In this document: in pieces, positions 19,197 to 29,488 of the stretch | Layout: each line of letters begins with the position of its first letter | Numbering within the stretch: position 1 is the first letter of the stretch | NCBI GenBank assembly: GCA_963204915.1 | Contig: CAUJHS010000005.1 | Coordinates: 1-64,000, forward strand | Direction of reading: 5' to 3' | Length of the DNA: 64,000 bases | From: Planctomycetota bacterium | GTDB lineage: Bacteria > Planctomycetota > Planctomycetia > Pirellulales > Pirellulaceae | Position numbers and translations under genes: made by a program | The notes under the pieces: generated by a model | The model's database searches: none | What the model saw: the letters and a program-made list of their open reading frames with translations, nothing else | Told to the model about the DNA's origin: nothing

Positions 19197-20285
19197 ATGC
19201 GCCTGATTGATTGCGACAGCGCCGAAGCGTACTTGCGAATGGAGGGCAGAATCGGCCCGCGCGAAGCGGTTCGCGTGCGGCGGCTCAGCGGGGGCGTTTC
19301 CAACGAAGTCCTGCTCGTGGAGCGCCCCGAGCATCCGGAACAGGCGTTCGTTCTCAAACAAGCCCGGCCGCAACTGCGTGTGGCCGATCCGTGGTTTTGC
19401 AGCATCGAGCGCATCTGGCGCGAGGTGGATACGCTGCGCATATGTGATGCGGCGCTACAGCCCTCGTCGGCGGTCACGGCCGCGCACGGCGAATGGTCGG
19501 TGCTCGTGCCTGAGGTCCTCTTTGAAGATCGTGACAACTACCTGTTTGCGATGACGGCCGCCCCGCCGCACGAAGTATGGAAACAGCGGCTGCTTTCGGG
19601 GCGGGTCGAACGATCCCTTGCGGCCGCCTGTGGAGAGTTGCTCGCCGCGCTCCATGCAGGAACCTGGGGCGACTCCGCCGTTGCCGAGCGACTGGGCGAT
19701 CGTTCGTTCTTTGACGACTTGCGCATTGATCCGTATTACCGCCGCGTGGCGCAGGTGCATACCGACCTGCAAACGCCCGTGGCGGTGCTCATCCACTCGC
19801 TGGGCGAGCATTGCCGGTGCCTGGTGCATGGCGACTTCAGCCCCAAGAACTTGCTGGTGTACACCGGCGAAGGCCTTGCGGCCCGCGGCCTGATGCTGAT
19901 CGATTTTGAAGTGGGGCATTACGGCGATCCCGCCTTCGACCTGGGTTTCTTCCTGACGCATTTGGCGCTCAAGGCGTTCTGGTCGGGGCCGCGCTTTGAA
20001 GAATACTTCGCCTTGAGCGAGGTGTTCTGGGTCACGTATCGGGAAACCCTGCGCCGGGCGATTCCGCCGGAGGAGCTGGACTCGCTTTCCGCACGAACGG
20101 TGCGCCACTTCGCCGCCTGCACGCTAGCGCGGCTCGACGGCAAGAGCAAAGTCGAGTACCTGACGGACGAACCGCTCCGCGCCGCGATCCGCCAGCAGGC
20201 GCGGGAATTGCTGCTTGATCCGCCGCCCACGTGGGAGGAGGTTGAAGCTCAGTTGAAATCCACCGGGCGCCGCACAACCGGGTAG
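19197..20285 (+). CDS. aminoglycoside-phosphotransferase-family small-molecule kinase
   Basis: 362 residues. The kinase catalytic loop is H211-G-D213-F-S-P-K-N218 and the metal-binding segment is D236-F-E in LIDFEVGHYGDPAFDLGFFL; an N-terminal nucleotide-binding lobe with LSGGVSNEVLLVE and FVLKQARPQL is also seen. This is the APH fold shared by antibiotic, choline, homoserine and methylthioribose kinases; the substrate cannot be told. It lies 27 bases after the S9 peptidase and 80 bases before the altered enolase, so a metabolic substrate is more likely than an antibiotic. The ATG at 19197 follows a CTTCGCTGG stretch with no clear ribosome site. Confidence 0.85.
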   Translation: MRLIDCDSAEAYLRMEGRIGPREAVRVRRLSGGVSNEVLLVERPEHPEQAFVLKQARPQLRVADPWFCSIERIWREVDTLRICDAALQPSSAVTAAHGEWSVLVPEVLFEDRDNYLFAMTAAPPHEVWKQRLLSGRVERSLAAACGELLAALHAGTWGDSAVAERLGDRSFFDDLRIDPYYRRVAQVHTDLQTPVAVLIHSLGEHCRCLVHGDFSPKNLLVYTGEGLAARGLMLIDFEVGHYGDPAFDLGFFLTHLALKAFWSGPRFEEYFALSEVFWVTYRETLRRAIPPEELDSLSARTVRHFAACTLARLDGKSKVEYLTDEPLRAAIRQQARELLLDPPPTWEEVEAQLKSTGRRTTG

Positions 20286-20365
20286 AACGGCGACGCACGC
20301 TGACCTGCGCGACGGTGCGCGATGAACCACAGCCGCAAAGCGGAACTCTAACCCAGACGAACGCC

Positions 20366-21658
20366 ATGTCTCGAATCAGCCGCATTCACGCGCGGGAAGT
20401 GCTCGATAGCCGTGGCCGGCCGACCGTCGAAGTGGAAGTGCATACTGAGGACGGCCACCGGGGCATGGCGATTGTTCCTTCGGGCGCCAGCACCGGCAGC
20501 GCGGAAGCCCTCGAACTGCGCGACGGCGATCCGGACTGGTACGACGGCGACGGCGTGGGCCGCGCGGTGTTGCATGTGAATGAAAAGATCGCCGCGGCGC
20601 TGATGGGGCTTGATCCGCGCGACCAACCCGCCCTGGATGCGCAGCTTTTGCAACTCGATCCGACGCCCCAAAAGACGCAACTTGGCGGCAATGCGATGCT
20701 TGGCGTCTCGTTAGCTGCGGCGCATGCCGGCGCCGCCGTGGACGCAGCGCCGTTGTACAAACACCTCAATCGGTTCATGGCGCCGCCGACCGAACCTCGC
20801 TTGCCGCTGCCTATGACCAACATGATCTCGGGCGGTTTGCACGCAGGGGGCAACTTGGACTTCCAAGACGTGCTGATCTCGCCGCATGGTGCGCCTTCGT
20901 ATCGGACGGCGCTGGAGTGGACGGTGCGCATCTACCGCCGATTAGGAAGAATCTTGAAAGACGCCGGCTACGACGGCCGCCTCGTGGGAGACGAAGGCGG
21001 CTTTGGCCCCCGACTGGAAAGCAATCGCGAAGCGGTCGAGTTCGTGGTGCGGGCCATTGAAGCCGCCGGGTTGCGTCCTGGCGATGACGTGTCGATCGCG
21101 CTCGATGTGGCTTCGACGCACTTCTTTGATGGCGAAGGATATCGCCTCAGCAGCGAAGGCGGCTCGCGCCTTTCCGCCGCGGAAATGATCGACCGGCTTG
21201 AAGCGTGGGTGCAAGCGTTTCCCATCCACAGCATTGAAGACGGCCTGGCCGAAGATGACTGGCCCGGCTGGCAAGCCCTGTGCGCTCGACTGGGCGACAA
21301 GGTGCATCTGGTAGGAGACGACCTGCTGGCCACGAACCCCGACCGGGTGACCAAGGCGATTGAGTTGCACGCCGTCACGGCCGTGCTGGTCAAAATGAAC
21401 CAAATTGGCACCTTGACGGAAACTTTTGAAACGATGCGCCTGGCGCGGGAAGCGGGCCTGGCGCTGGTGGTGTCGGCCCGCAGCGGAGAGACCGAAGACG
21501 CGACGCTGGCCGACCTGGCCGTCGCGGCCGCCGCCGAGCAAATCAAAGTCGGCTCGATTGTCCGCAGCGAACGCCTGGCGAAGTACAATCGACTGCTGCG
21601 CATCGAAGAAGAGTTAGGCGGCGCCTGGAGGCGGGCAGGCGAGCCGCTTCAGCCCTGA
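20366..21658 (+). CDS. eno: enolase-family protein (phosphopyruvate hydratase paralogue)
   Basis: 430 residues, full enolase length. Start at 20366 (MSRISRIHAREVLDSRGRPT); the in-frame ATG at 20315 would add a non-homologous 17-residue leader. Conserved: SGASTG lid loop, His159, Glu210 in VGDEGG, the metal ligands Asp247, Glu291 and Asp318, the catalytic base Lys343 in VKMNQIGT, and Lys394 in IKVGS, with the family end RSERLAKYNRLLRIEEELG. Two residues that are near-invariant in glycolytic enolases differ: the Glu of QEF is Asp168 (FQDVL), and the His of S-H-R-S-G-E-T is Ala371 (SARSGETED). It may be a paralogue acting on another 2-phospho acid, or an enolase with reduced activity. Whether a second, canonical enolase exists in the genome cannot be seen here. 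Confidence 0.88.
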   Translation: MSRISRIHAREVLDSRGRPTVEVEVHTEDGHRGMAIVPSGASTGSAEALELRDGDPDWYDGDGVGRAVLHVNEKIAAALMGLDPRDQPALDAQLLQLDPTPQKTQLGGNAMLGVSLAAAHAGAAVDAAPLYKHLNRFMAPPTEPRLPLPMTNMISGGLHAGGNLDFQDVLISPHGAPSYRTALEWTVRIYRRLGRILKDAGYDGRLVGDEGGFGPRLESNREAVEFVVRAIEAAGLRPGDDVSIALDVASTHFFDGEGYRLSSEGGSRLSAAEMIDRLEAWVQAFPIHSIEDGLAEDDWPGWQALCARLGDKVHLVGDDLLATNPDRVTKAIELHAVTAVLVKMNQIGTLTETFETMRLAREAGLALVVSARSGETEDATLADLAVAAAAEQIKVGSIVRSERLAKYNRLLRIEEELGGAWRRAGEPLQP

Positions 21659-21731
21659 GACGCCCGATTGGCGCTTTCCGCAACCTTACTGGTCTTGAAC
21701 TCCCGCCCCCGTTTCTGCCGCGTTCGCCGTT

Positions 21732-22364
21732 GTGCGTGAACTGTTTCGTACCGCTCTGCTGATGTCGCTGGTGCTATTGGCGCCGGTGCTGCCCTTTCTG
21801 CTGTTTGGACCTCAAATGGAGGCGTGGGTCGAAGCATGGATGCAAAGCGAACACAGCACGCTGCAAACGGCGGTGGCGGTGGTGGGGTTGCTTTCGACCG
21901 ATATTTTTCTGCCGATTCCTTCCAGCGTGGTCAGCACGCTAGGAGGTTGGAAGCTCGGCGTGTTGTGGGGAACGCTGGCCTCGTTTCTGGGGTTGAGCGT
22001 GGGCGCCTCGCTCGGGTTTGCGCTGGCCCGGCGTTGGGGGCAGCCCTTCGCCGCGCGGTTCAGCCGTAACGACGAACTGGAGCGCACTCAGCGCATCGCC
22101 GCACAGTACGGCCCCGCGGTGCTCGTGTTAACTCGGGCCGTACCCGTGCTGGCCGAAGCCAGCGTGCTTTTGATGGGGTTGCATAACCTGGCGTGGCGCC
22201 GATTCTTGCCGCCGGTGCTGGCCAGCAACTTGGGTCTCGCCCTGGCTTACTCCGCGTTCGGTCAGTATGCTCAACAGCATGGGTGGTTGCCGCTGGCGCT
22301 GGCCGTGGCGGTGGGCTTGCCTGTGCTGTTCGCCGTGCTGGCCGAACGTTGGCTGCCGCGTTAA
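21732..22364 (+). CDS. VTT/DedA-like (SNARE-associated domain) membrane protein
   Basis: 210 residues from a GTG at 21732. Hydrophobic throughout. The VTT core is visible: STDIFLPIPSSVVSTLGGW, then GTLASFLGLSVGASLGFALARRWG, then RTQRIAAQYGPAVLVLTRAV with PVLAEASVLLMG. The re-entrant P-x-P-S-S and the Arg in LTRAVPV match the fold of DedA/TMEM41-type lipid scramblases or flippases. Likely role: moving or recycling a polyprenyl or phospholipid carrier in the inner membrane. It follows the enolase-like gene by 73 bases and precedes the ABC ATPase by 16. Confidence 0.8.
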   Translation: MRELFRTALLMSLVLLAPVLPFLLFGPQMEAWVEAWMQSEHSTLQTAVAVVGLLSTDIFLPIPSSVVSTLGGWKLGVLWGTLASFLGLSVGASLGFALARRWGQPFAARFSRNDELERTQRIAAQYGPAVLVLTRAVPVLAEASVLLMGLHNLAWRRFLPPVLASNLGLALAYSAFGQYAQQHGWLPLALAVAVGLPVLFAVLAERWLPR

Positions 22365-22380
22365 ACGAAGTGGAGTGGGC

Positions 22381-23255
<875 letters not shown>

Positions 23256-23259
<4 letters not shown>

Positions 23260-26099
23260 AGCGGCTTGCGGAGACGTCGCGCTAGTTTCTCTAGTTCGAC
23301 CGTGAAAAAGACCACCGTGCTTAATGCGAGGCAAATAACCAAGTCGCGCGGCGTCAGAGGCGTGGTGTCAAAGATCCCTTGCAGCCAGGGGATGTAAATA
23401 AGCGCCATTTGCAGGCCGAACGTGAGCAGCACGGAACCAATGAGATACGGGTTCGAGAACACGCCCTGCTGAAACAGCGACTCGCGCTCCGAACGAATCG
23501 CCAGAACGTGCCCCATTTGTGCGAGCGTGAGCACGGTGAACGTCATGGTGCGCCAGTAGGCGTGATCGTTCGAGTAAGGATTCCAATACCACCAACCCAC
23601 CGCCAGCGAGACGCCGCCCATGACCAATCCCACCACAAGGATGTGCCATGTCACGCCGTGTGCAAAGATGCTCTCTTTCGGCGGACGCGGCGGGCGTCGC
23701 ATTACGTTGCGCTCGCCCGGCTCGATCGCCAGCGCCAGTCCGGGCAGGCCGTCCGTCACCAGGTTGATCCACAAGATTTGCAGCGGCAGCAAAGGCAGCG
23801 GCATTCCCAGGAAGGGAGCGAAGAACATGGCCCAGATTTCGCCCGCATTGCTCGTCATCGTGTACTTGATGAACTTGCGAATGTTGTCGTACACGATGCG
23901 CCCTTCGCGCACCGCCGCGACAATCGTGGCGAAGTTATCGTCCCGCAGCACCATCGCCGCGGCTTCTTTGGCCACATCGGTTCCGGTAATTCCCATGGCC
24001 ACGCCGATATCGGCCTGCTTCAACGCCGGCGCGTCGTTCACGCCGTCGCCGGTCATCGCGACGACTTCCCCCTGCTGCTGCATGGCCTGCACCAAACGCA
24101 ACTTGTGTTCGGGCGACACGCGAGCGAACACCGAACTGAGCTTGGCCTTTTCCTGGAACTGCTCCGGTGAAAACTTATCGAGCTGTTGACCGGTGACCAC
24201 CACGCGGTCGCCGTCGCGCGCCGTCGCTGCGGCTGCATCGCCTCGCTTTGCCTCCGAGGGCGCCTCTTGATGAATGCCCAATTGCGAGGCGATGTTGCGC
24301 GCCGTCAGCGGATGATCTCCCGTGATCATGACCGGTCGAATGCCGGCCTGGCGACACGTGGCCACGGCGTCCTCGGCCTCGGGCCGAGGAGGATCGATCA
24401 TTCCCACCAGACCCACAAACACCAAATGCCGCTCGGCTTCCTGCTGGAGATAGTCGTCTGGCGACTGGTCGGTTTTGAGCGGCTCGAAGGCGAGTCCGAG
24501 TACGCGCACCCCCTCCGCCGCCAGTTGGTTGTGGGAGTCCATAATGCGGCGCCGCGCGTCGTCGTCCAGCGGCTTCGCCTGGTCGTCATCCCAGTAACGA
24601 TTCGAGATTTCGAGCAAGCCGTCGACAGCGCCCTTGGTGAACGCCAGACGCTGGATCGGCGCCTCTTGTTTTGCGAGGCGCTGCATCCCCGCCGGGAGGT
24701 CTTGCTCGGACTCGACGTGATGCACCGTCGTCATCCGCTTGCGGTCGGAATCGAAGGGGGCTTCGTTGTCGCGCGGCAAGGCGCGCTCCAGTTGGTTTTT
24801 ATCGAGTCCCAATTCGGCGGCCGCCACCACGAGGGCCGCTTCGGTCGGGTCGCCGACAATGCGATACTTGTGGTGATCGTCTTCCGGCTCCGGCTCGATC
24901 GAAGCATCGTTGCATAGCGCGCTGCCCACAAGCAGCAGCACCAGCGACGAGTGCTCTTGCAACTCTTGTGCGTCGTCCGGGCGGAGCGAGGCGCCCAGCT
25001 CCTCTTGGCCTTCGAAGTATTCGGGCACATCGACGCGGCGCCCGGCCACGTCCAGCACGGTGACCGTCATTTCGTTGCGCGTGAGGGTGCCGGTCTTGTC
25101 GGAACAGATGGTTGTGACCGACCCCAGGGTTTCCACCGCGGGCAGCTTGCGGATGAGCGCGTTCCGCTTGAGCATGCGCTGCGCTCCCAGCGAAAGCGAA
25201 ATGGTCACCACGGCGGGCAGCCCTTCGGGCACGGCGGCGACCGCCATCGCCACGGCGGTCAGAAACATCTCGCGCATGTACTCGTAGTACTCGCGCTCGG
25301 GAGGACGCCGCGCCAGGCCGATGAAGAAAATCACGGCCACAATCATCAAGGTCACCAGGGCCAGCAACTTGCCGAATCGGTCGAGACGTTTTTGCAGCGG
25401 CGTCGGCTCTGCTTCCACCGTTTGCAGCATTTCGGCGATGTGGCCCAGTTCGGTGTTCATCCCCGTTTCGACCGTCGCCATGAGTCCGCGGCCGTAGGTC
25501 ACGGCGGTGCCCACGTGCGCCATGTTCATGCGTTCGGCCAGCGGCGTTTCGTGGTCGCACACGTATTCGGCGTTCTTTTCGACCGGCTCCGATTCTCCCG
25601 TAAGCGCCGCCTCTTGAATGCGTAAATTGACCGACTCGATCAAGCGGCCGTCGGCGGGCACCGCGTCGCCCGCTTCGAGCACGACCATATCGCCGGGCAC
25701 CAACTCGGTGGCCGAGATGCGGAGCGTTCCGCCGTTGCGGTGGACCTTGACCTCGGGCGTGGAAAGCTTCTTGAGGGCCGCCATGGCGCGTTCGGCCCGG
25801 TACTCCTGTCGAAATCCAATTAACGCGTTGAGCACGACGATGGCCAGAATCACGACGGTGTCTTCCACGTCGCCCAAGAACGCAGAAACGACCCCCGCGA
25901 TCATGAGCACAATGACCAGCACTTGCATGAACTGCTCGGCCAAAATGCGCCAGGGGCTTTTGACGCCGCGGTCGATCAACTCGTTCGCGCCGTACTTGGC
26001 GCGACGACTCTCGACCTCGCCGTCCGACAGCCCGCGCCGGGCGTCGGTGTTCAGCTCTTGAAGTACATCCGTCGCAGTTTTCCGGCTCCAGTCGGACAC
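23256..26099 (-). CDS. cation-translocating P-type ATPase (P2 / calcium-type)
   Basis: 947 residues, the usual length for SERCA/PMR1-type pumps. It has the N-terminal cation-ATPase domain ([19 protein letters not shown]), the actuator TGES, phosphorylation site Asp334 in CSDKTGTLT, the hinge [21 protein letters not shown], and ten hydrophobic segments. The M4 motif is PEGLP, with the Glu that binds Ca2+ in SERCA, M5 has NAGEIWAM and M6 has [12 protein letters not shown], so Ca2+ (or Mn2+) export driven by ATP is most likely. A low-complexity insert ([20 protein letters not shown]) sits in the nucleotide or phosphorylation domain. The start is ATG at 26097-26099. Its stop overlaps that of the ABC gene on the other strand by a few bases. 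Confidence 0.93.
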
Positions 26100-26196
26100 G
26101 TCACAATCCTGGGTTCATCGAAAAAGGAAAACGTACCGCCCAAGGGAACGACGGCGCATTCGATTCACGGTGCGGGCGCCAACGCGAATGTGCGGT

Positions 26197-26664
26197 TCAC
26201 TTTTTTCCCAACTGCCGCTGGCGACGAAAGAAGTCGGTCAGCAGGGCGCCACAGGGCTGGCTTAACACGCCGGAAACGACCTTCGCTTGATGGTTCAACC
26301 GCGCATCGTTCAACAGACGAAACAGCGTGTCCACGGCGCCCGCCTTCGGGTCGGCCGCACCATACACAACCCACGGAATGCGGGCCTGAACAATGGCGCC
26401 GGCGCACATGGGGCATGGCTCCAGCGTAACGTACAGCGTGCAATCGGTTAACCGCCAGCTTCCCAGCGCTTCGGCCGCTTGGGTAATGGCGATCATCTCG
26501 GCATGGGCTGTAGGGTCGTGCAGTTGTTCGCGCTGGTTATGGGCCGAAGCGACGAGACGGTCGCCATGCACAATCACGGCGCCGATGGGAACTTCGCCCT
26601 CATCGGCGGCTTGCTGCGCCTCTTGCAGCGCCCGGCGCATGTAATGTTCGTGAAGGTCCAGCAT
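26197..26664 (-). CDS. tadA: tRNA-specific adenosine-34 deaminase
   Basis: 155 residues. TadA converts A34 to inosine in tRNA-Arg(ACG), allowing CGN decoding. Zinc and catalytic residues are all present: His54 and Glu56 in TAHAEM, Cys84 and Cys87 in EPCPMCAGA. The family's start pattern ([15 protein letters not shown]) argues for the ATG at 26664; in-frame ATGs at 26685 and 26739 would add 7 or 25 residues without family support. The C-terminal [11 protein letters not shown] helix matches TadA. The neighbours are unrelated in function. Confidence 0.93.
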   Translation of the reverse strand: MLDLHEHYMRRALQEAQQAADEGEVPIGAVIVHGDRLVASAHNQREQLHDPTAHAEMIAITQAAEALGSWRLTDCTLYVTLEPCPMCAGAIVQARIPWVVYGAADPKAGAVDTLFRLLNDARLNHQAKVVSGVLSQPCGALLTDFFRRQRQLGKK

Positions 26665-26770
26665 AACGTTTTCCAACGCCCTCATGCGGCGATTGAGCCG
26701 CTCAGGCGAGTTCAACGCGAATCTTGCGCGCAGCGCCAAGCGAATCGCCGCAGCGCACAGTGCGCCTCCG

Positions 26771-27415
26771 CTATTGCAAAATACGATACTCCATCTTCCG
26801 CAGCGCGCCGCGGGTTTCCCAGGTTGCGAACCCCAACGGTTTGTTCAAGTTCACTTCCACGCGGGTCGAAATCTTCACCCCTTCCAGGGGTTGGTCGATG
26901 ACTTCTTTGTCGTCGATCCAGCATTGGATTTTGTCATCCGTCACGCGCACGCGGAACTTGTACCATTGTTTGTTCTTCACCTCCATGTACTGGCCGGTCG
27001 AGTTTTCCGAGGCGTCGCGTCCGTCGATGCTGGATAACCCCACGACGGTGCCGCCCCAACCGCCCACGATGAAGCTGCAATGCGAATCGCCCACGGGGAA
27101 GGTCAGCCCGCAGAAGAAGTCGTTCCCCTCCGTACGCATGGCCTCGTAACGAATTTCGTAGTTCGACTTGGGAAAATTTCTTTGCCAGGTCACGCCGGTC
27201 ATCGAGGCGCCGAAGTCGAGCACCAGGTTGCCGTCTTCGACGTACACGTCGCCTTCGCCGCCAAAGGGGGCTGTTTTCCAACCGGTCAGGGTTTTGCCGT
27301 CGAACATCGGCTTCCACTCGTCGGCCTTGGGCGTCGGCTCATCGGCCAGCGAGAACCGAGAAGCCACGAGCGTAACCGCTAGAACCATCAACCTCAGGGC
27401 GTACAGGCGAGTCAT
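26771..27415 (-). CDS. secreted DUF1080 (3-keto-disaccharide hydrolase-like) protein
   Basis: 214 residues with a signal peptide ([19 protein letters not shown]). The DUF1080 concanavalin-like sandwich covers residues 35-210: [14 protein letters not shown] near the start, [27 protein letters not shown], the conserved [19 protein letters not shown] block, and a final strand ending [10 protein letters not shown]. The family is expanded in planctomycetes and some members cleave or bind modified sugars; here I see only the fold. A good sigma70-like promoter lies upstream at 27473-27501. Confidence 0.88.
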   Translation of the reverse strand: MTRLYALRLMVLAVTLVASRFSLADEPTPKADEWKPMFDGKTLTGWKTAPFGGEGDVYVEDGNLVLDFGASMTGVTWQRNFPKSNYEIRYEAMRTEGNDFFCGLTFPVGDSHCSFIVGGWGGTVVGLSSIDGRDASENSTGQYMEVKNKQWYKFRVRVTDDKIQCWIDDKEVIDQPLEGVKISTRVEVNLNKPLGFATWETRGALRKMEYRILQ

Positions 27416-27472
27416 AACAAAAACCTGCCAGCGGGGTGTGCAATGAACAAGGCGATCTTTTCCGTATTATGG

Positions 27473-27501
27473 GTATAATCTGCCAGAGTGTCGCCTGACA
27501 A
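27473..27501 (-). promoter_or_regulatory. predicted sigma70-like promoter for the DUF1080 gene
   Basis: On the minus strand TTGTCA (27501-27496) and TTATAC (27478-27473) are separated by exactly 17 bases, and the start codon lies about 58 bases downstream. The remainder of the 375-base interval 27416-27790 shows no gene and only a short direct repeat GCGATTTCG. Confidence 0.45.
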
Positions 27502-27790
27502 CCAGCGGCTCCCAGCGATTTCGGGTTGGCAGCGCGCGATTTCGCACGATAATACGTAAGACCCTCAACGCCGCGCGCCATTTTTGACAACCCATCGCGG
27601 TCGGCCTTCATGGCGGCGCCTCGTCGTACGAACCATTCGCCGTGGACCGCGTAGTGTACGGGGGCTCAAGTTACGGAAGACGACGCTCACACGGCGCTCG
27701 GCGAACCTTCGCACTACCTGCCAAGGTCCGGCGCTAGTAAAATGGGCGAGACAGGCAACTCACAGGACGCAGGCGGGAGCAACGAAACTG

Positions 27791-28222
27791 GTGAGAAAAC
27801 TACGACTTTTTCGTCCGCTTCCGTGGGCCGTGGCTGCGCTGGTGGTGTATTGGCTCACGTTGTTCATCGCCACGCACGCCCCTCGGTTGCCGCACTTCCA
27901 CGTGGTCACTTACGCCGACAAGATTGCGCATTTTGTCGGATATGCGGGCCTGTCGTTCCTGGCCGCCGTGGTCATGCTGCGCCGCAGCCGCTGGTCGCGC
28001 CGGAATGCGCTCTTGCTCTTGGGCGCCGTGATGGCGTACGGCGTGCTGGACGAGCTGATGCAAATTCCCATCCCGGGACGCAATGCCGATGTCGCCGATT
28101 GGATTAGCGACTGCTTGGGCGCCATGACCGGCATCATTCTCTTCCGACTGGTGCAAAAGGGAGTTCTGGCGGTAAGCGGCGTCCGCCGCCCCGTGCGTCA
28201 CGTCGCGCTGGAGCAAAACTAA
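27791..28222 (+). CDS. VanZ-like membrane protein
   Basis: 143 residues taken from the GTG at 27791, where the protein-like region begins (RKLRLFRPLPWAVAALVVYW); the frame is open back to 27584 but that part is Arg/Thr-rich and not protein-like. A GGGAG lies 12 bases upstream, which is rather far. Four membrane segments; the VanZ core is visible in YADKIAHFVGYAGLSFLAAV and YGVLDELMQIPIPGRNADVADWISD, with the Asp/His/Glu pattern typical of the family. VanZ proteins confer low teicoplanin resistance in enterococci, but most bacterial homologues have an unknown envelope role. Confidence 0.75.
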   Translation: MRKLRLFRPLPWAVAALVVYWLTLFIATHAPRLPHFHVVTYADKIAHFVGYAGLSFLAAVVMLRRSRWSRRNALLLLGAVMAYGVLDELMQIPIPGRNADVADWISDCLGAMTGIILFRLVQKGVLAVSGVRRPVRHVALEQN

Positions 28223-28226
28223 GACG

Positions 28227-28256
28227 CGCGGTCGAAATGCACGCCCCTCGACCGCG
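28227..28256. terminator. inverted repeat between convergent genes, probable bidirectional terminator
   Basis: CGCGGTCGA (28227-28235) pairs perfectly with TCGACCGCG (28248-28256) over a 12-base loop, in the 45-base space between the VanZ-like stop and the histidine kinase stop. There is no long T-tract on either side. Confidence 0.5.
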
Positions 28257-28267
28257 GCTTGGGCTTC

Positions 28268-29488
28268 TTAGTGCGGCGGCGATGCAAGCGGCAATCGCAC
28301 CGTAAAGGCGGCGCCGCGTCCCGGTTCGCTTTGCACTTCGATTTTCCCGCCGTGGCCGGTCACAATTCGATTGACGATGGCCAACCCTAGCCCGGCGCCG
28401 GAGCGCCCGGAACGTTGTGGAGCGTTGCTGGTCTCGAACGGGCGGAACAACCGCTCCAGTTCCGTATGCGGCACCCCGGGGCCGTGGTCGCGCACCGTGA
28501 TTGCGGCGTACCCGTCGTGGCAAGCGCCAGCCACCGTCACCACGTCTCCTGCGGGCGAGAATTTCAACGCGTTGTGCGTCAAATTGTTTAGCACCTGGCG
28601 AAGTTTCACGGCGTCGCCTTGAATCACCACGCCTTGCAGTCCCGTCGTATCGCACAGTAGTTCGACTTGCTGAGTCCGGCCGATGGTGCGATTCTGATGG
28701 GCCACGTCATTCACCAGGGCCGCCAGGTCGACGGCTTCCAGGTCTAGCCGCAGCTTGCCGGCCTCGATGGCGGCGACATCGAGGATGTCGTTCACCAGTT
28801 TGAGCATGTAGCGGCTGCTGGCTTGGACGGTTTCGATCACTTGGCGTTGCGTTTCATCCAGGGGGCCCACGGCGCCGCGCAAGAGCACCTCGCTGCTGAG
28901 GTGAATGGTTTGCAGCGGATTGCGCAGGTCGTGAGCGACGACGCCGATCGCCCGGTTCTTTTCCTCGTTTAAGCGTTCGAGTTCGGCGTTGCGTTTGGCC
29001 AGTTCGCGCTGCAGCGTGGCCATTTCGTTGTTTAGCCGCGTCAGTTCGTCGAAGGCGTCGGCCGCATCGCGCTGGCGGGCAAGGGCTTGCGATTGGTCCT
29101 TGAACGCAGTTCGCGCGGCGTTCGTTTGCTCGTTGTTGATGCGCAACAATTCATTGCAAAACTCCTCCAAGCGCCAAGGCGCGCGAACGCCGCAAATCAA
29201 AATGGCGTCGCGCACGGCGCCACCGGCGAAAAACAGCGACTCGACGCTCAACTCCAGACGCGTGTTCAGCTCCCAGTTGAACGCCGCGCCCTTTTGGACG
29301 ATGGTTTGCAAGAACTCTTGCGCCTTGCTCCAACTGGCCGAGTCCAACAGTTCGTGCAGCATGCGCGGCGGAGTGGTTTGCGCCATAACGCCAAGATCGT
29401 CGCGCACCAGGCGCTCGATCACGCCGGTCGCATCGCAAACCAGGCTGAAACCCTGCGTCGAGAAACTGCTGGAAACGGTCACGGTCAT
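28268..29488 (-). CDS. sensor histidine kinase with N-terminal PAS-like domain and coiled coil
   Basis: 406 residues. The start at 29488 overlaps the stop of the cobalamin-sensor gene as ATGA. Residues 8-110 look like a PAS domain (FSLVCDATGVIERLVRDDLG; FNWELNTRLELSVESLFFAG), with no obvious haem or flavin residues. A long coiled coil (about 112-178, RLNNEMATLQRELAKRNAEL) leads to the dimerisation helix with His186 in VVAHDLRNPLQ. The ATPase domain has N box LNNLTHNALKFS, G1 DHGPGV and G2 GAGLGLAIV. It is soluble, with no membrane helix, which suits a cytoplasmic partner. The coupled upstream gene provides the probable input. No response regulator is adjacent; a FixJ-type regulator at 37470-38120 is a possible but unproven partner. 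Confidence 0.9.
   Translation of the reverse strand: MTVTVSSSFSTQGFSLVCDATGVIERLVRDDLGVMAQTTPPRMLHELLDSASWSKAQEFLQTIVQKGAAFNWELNTRLELSVESLFFAGGAVRDAILICGVRAPWRLEEFCNELLRINNEQTNAARTAFKDQSQALARQRDAADAFDELTRLNNEMATLQRELAKRNAELERLNEEKNRAIGVVAHDLRNPLQTIHLSSEVLLRGAVGPLDETQRQVIETVQASSRYMLKLVNDILDVAAIEAGKLRLDLEAVDLAALVNDVAHQNRTIGRTQQVELLCDTTGLQGVVIQGDAVKLRQVLNNLTHNALKFSPAGDVVTVAGACHDGYAAITVRDHGPGVPHTELERLFRPFETSNAPQRSGRSGAGLGLAIVNRIVTGHGGKIEVQSEPGRGAAFTVRLPLASPPH

Noticed and set aside
19197-20285. Antibiotic resistance kinase
   Set aside because: Only the general APH catalytic motifs are present; the neighbouring metabolic genes argue against a resistance role.
27584-27790. Extended start of the VanZ-like protein
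   Set aside because: Arg/Thr-rich low-quality sequence before the first membrane helix; the GTG at 27791 fits the family better, though its ribosome site is distant.
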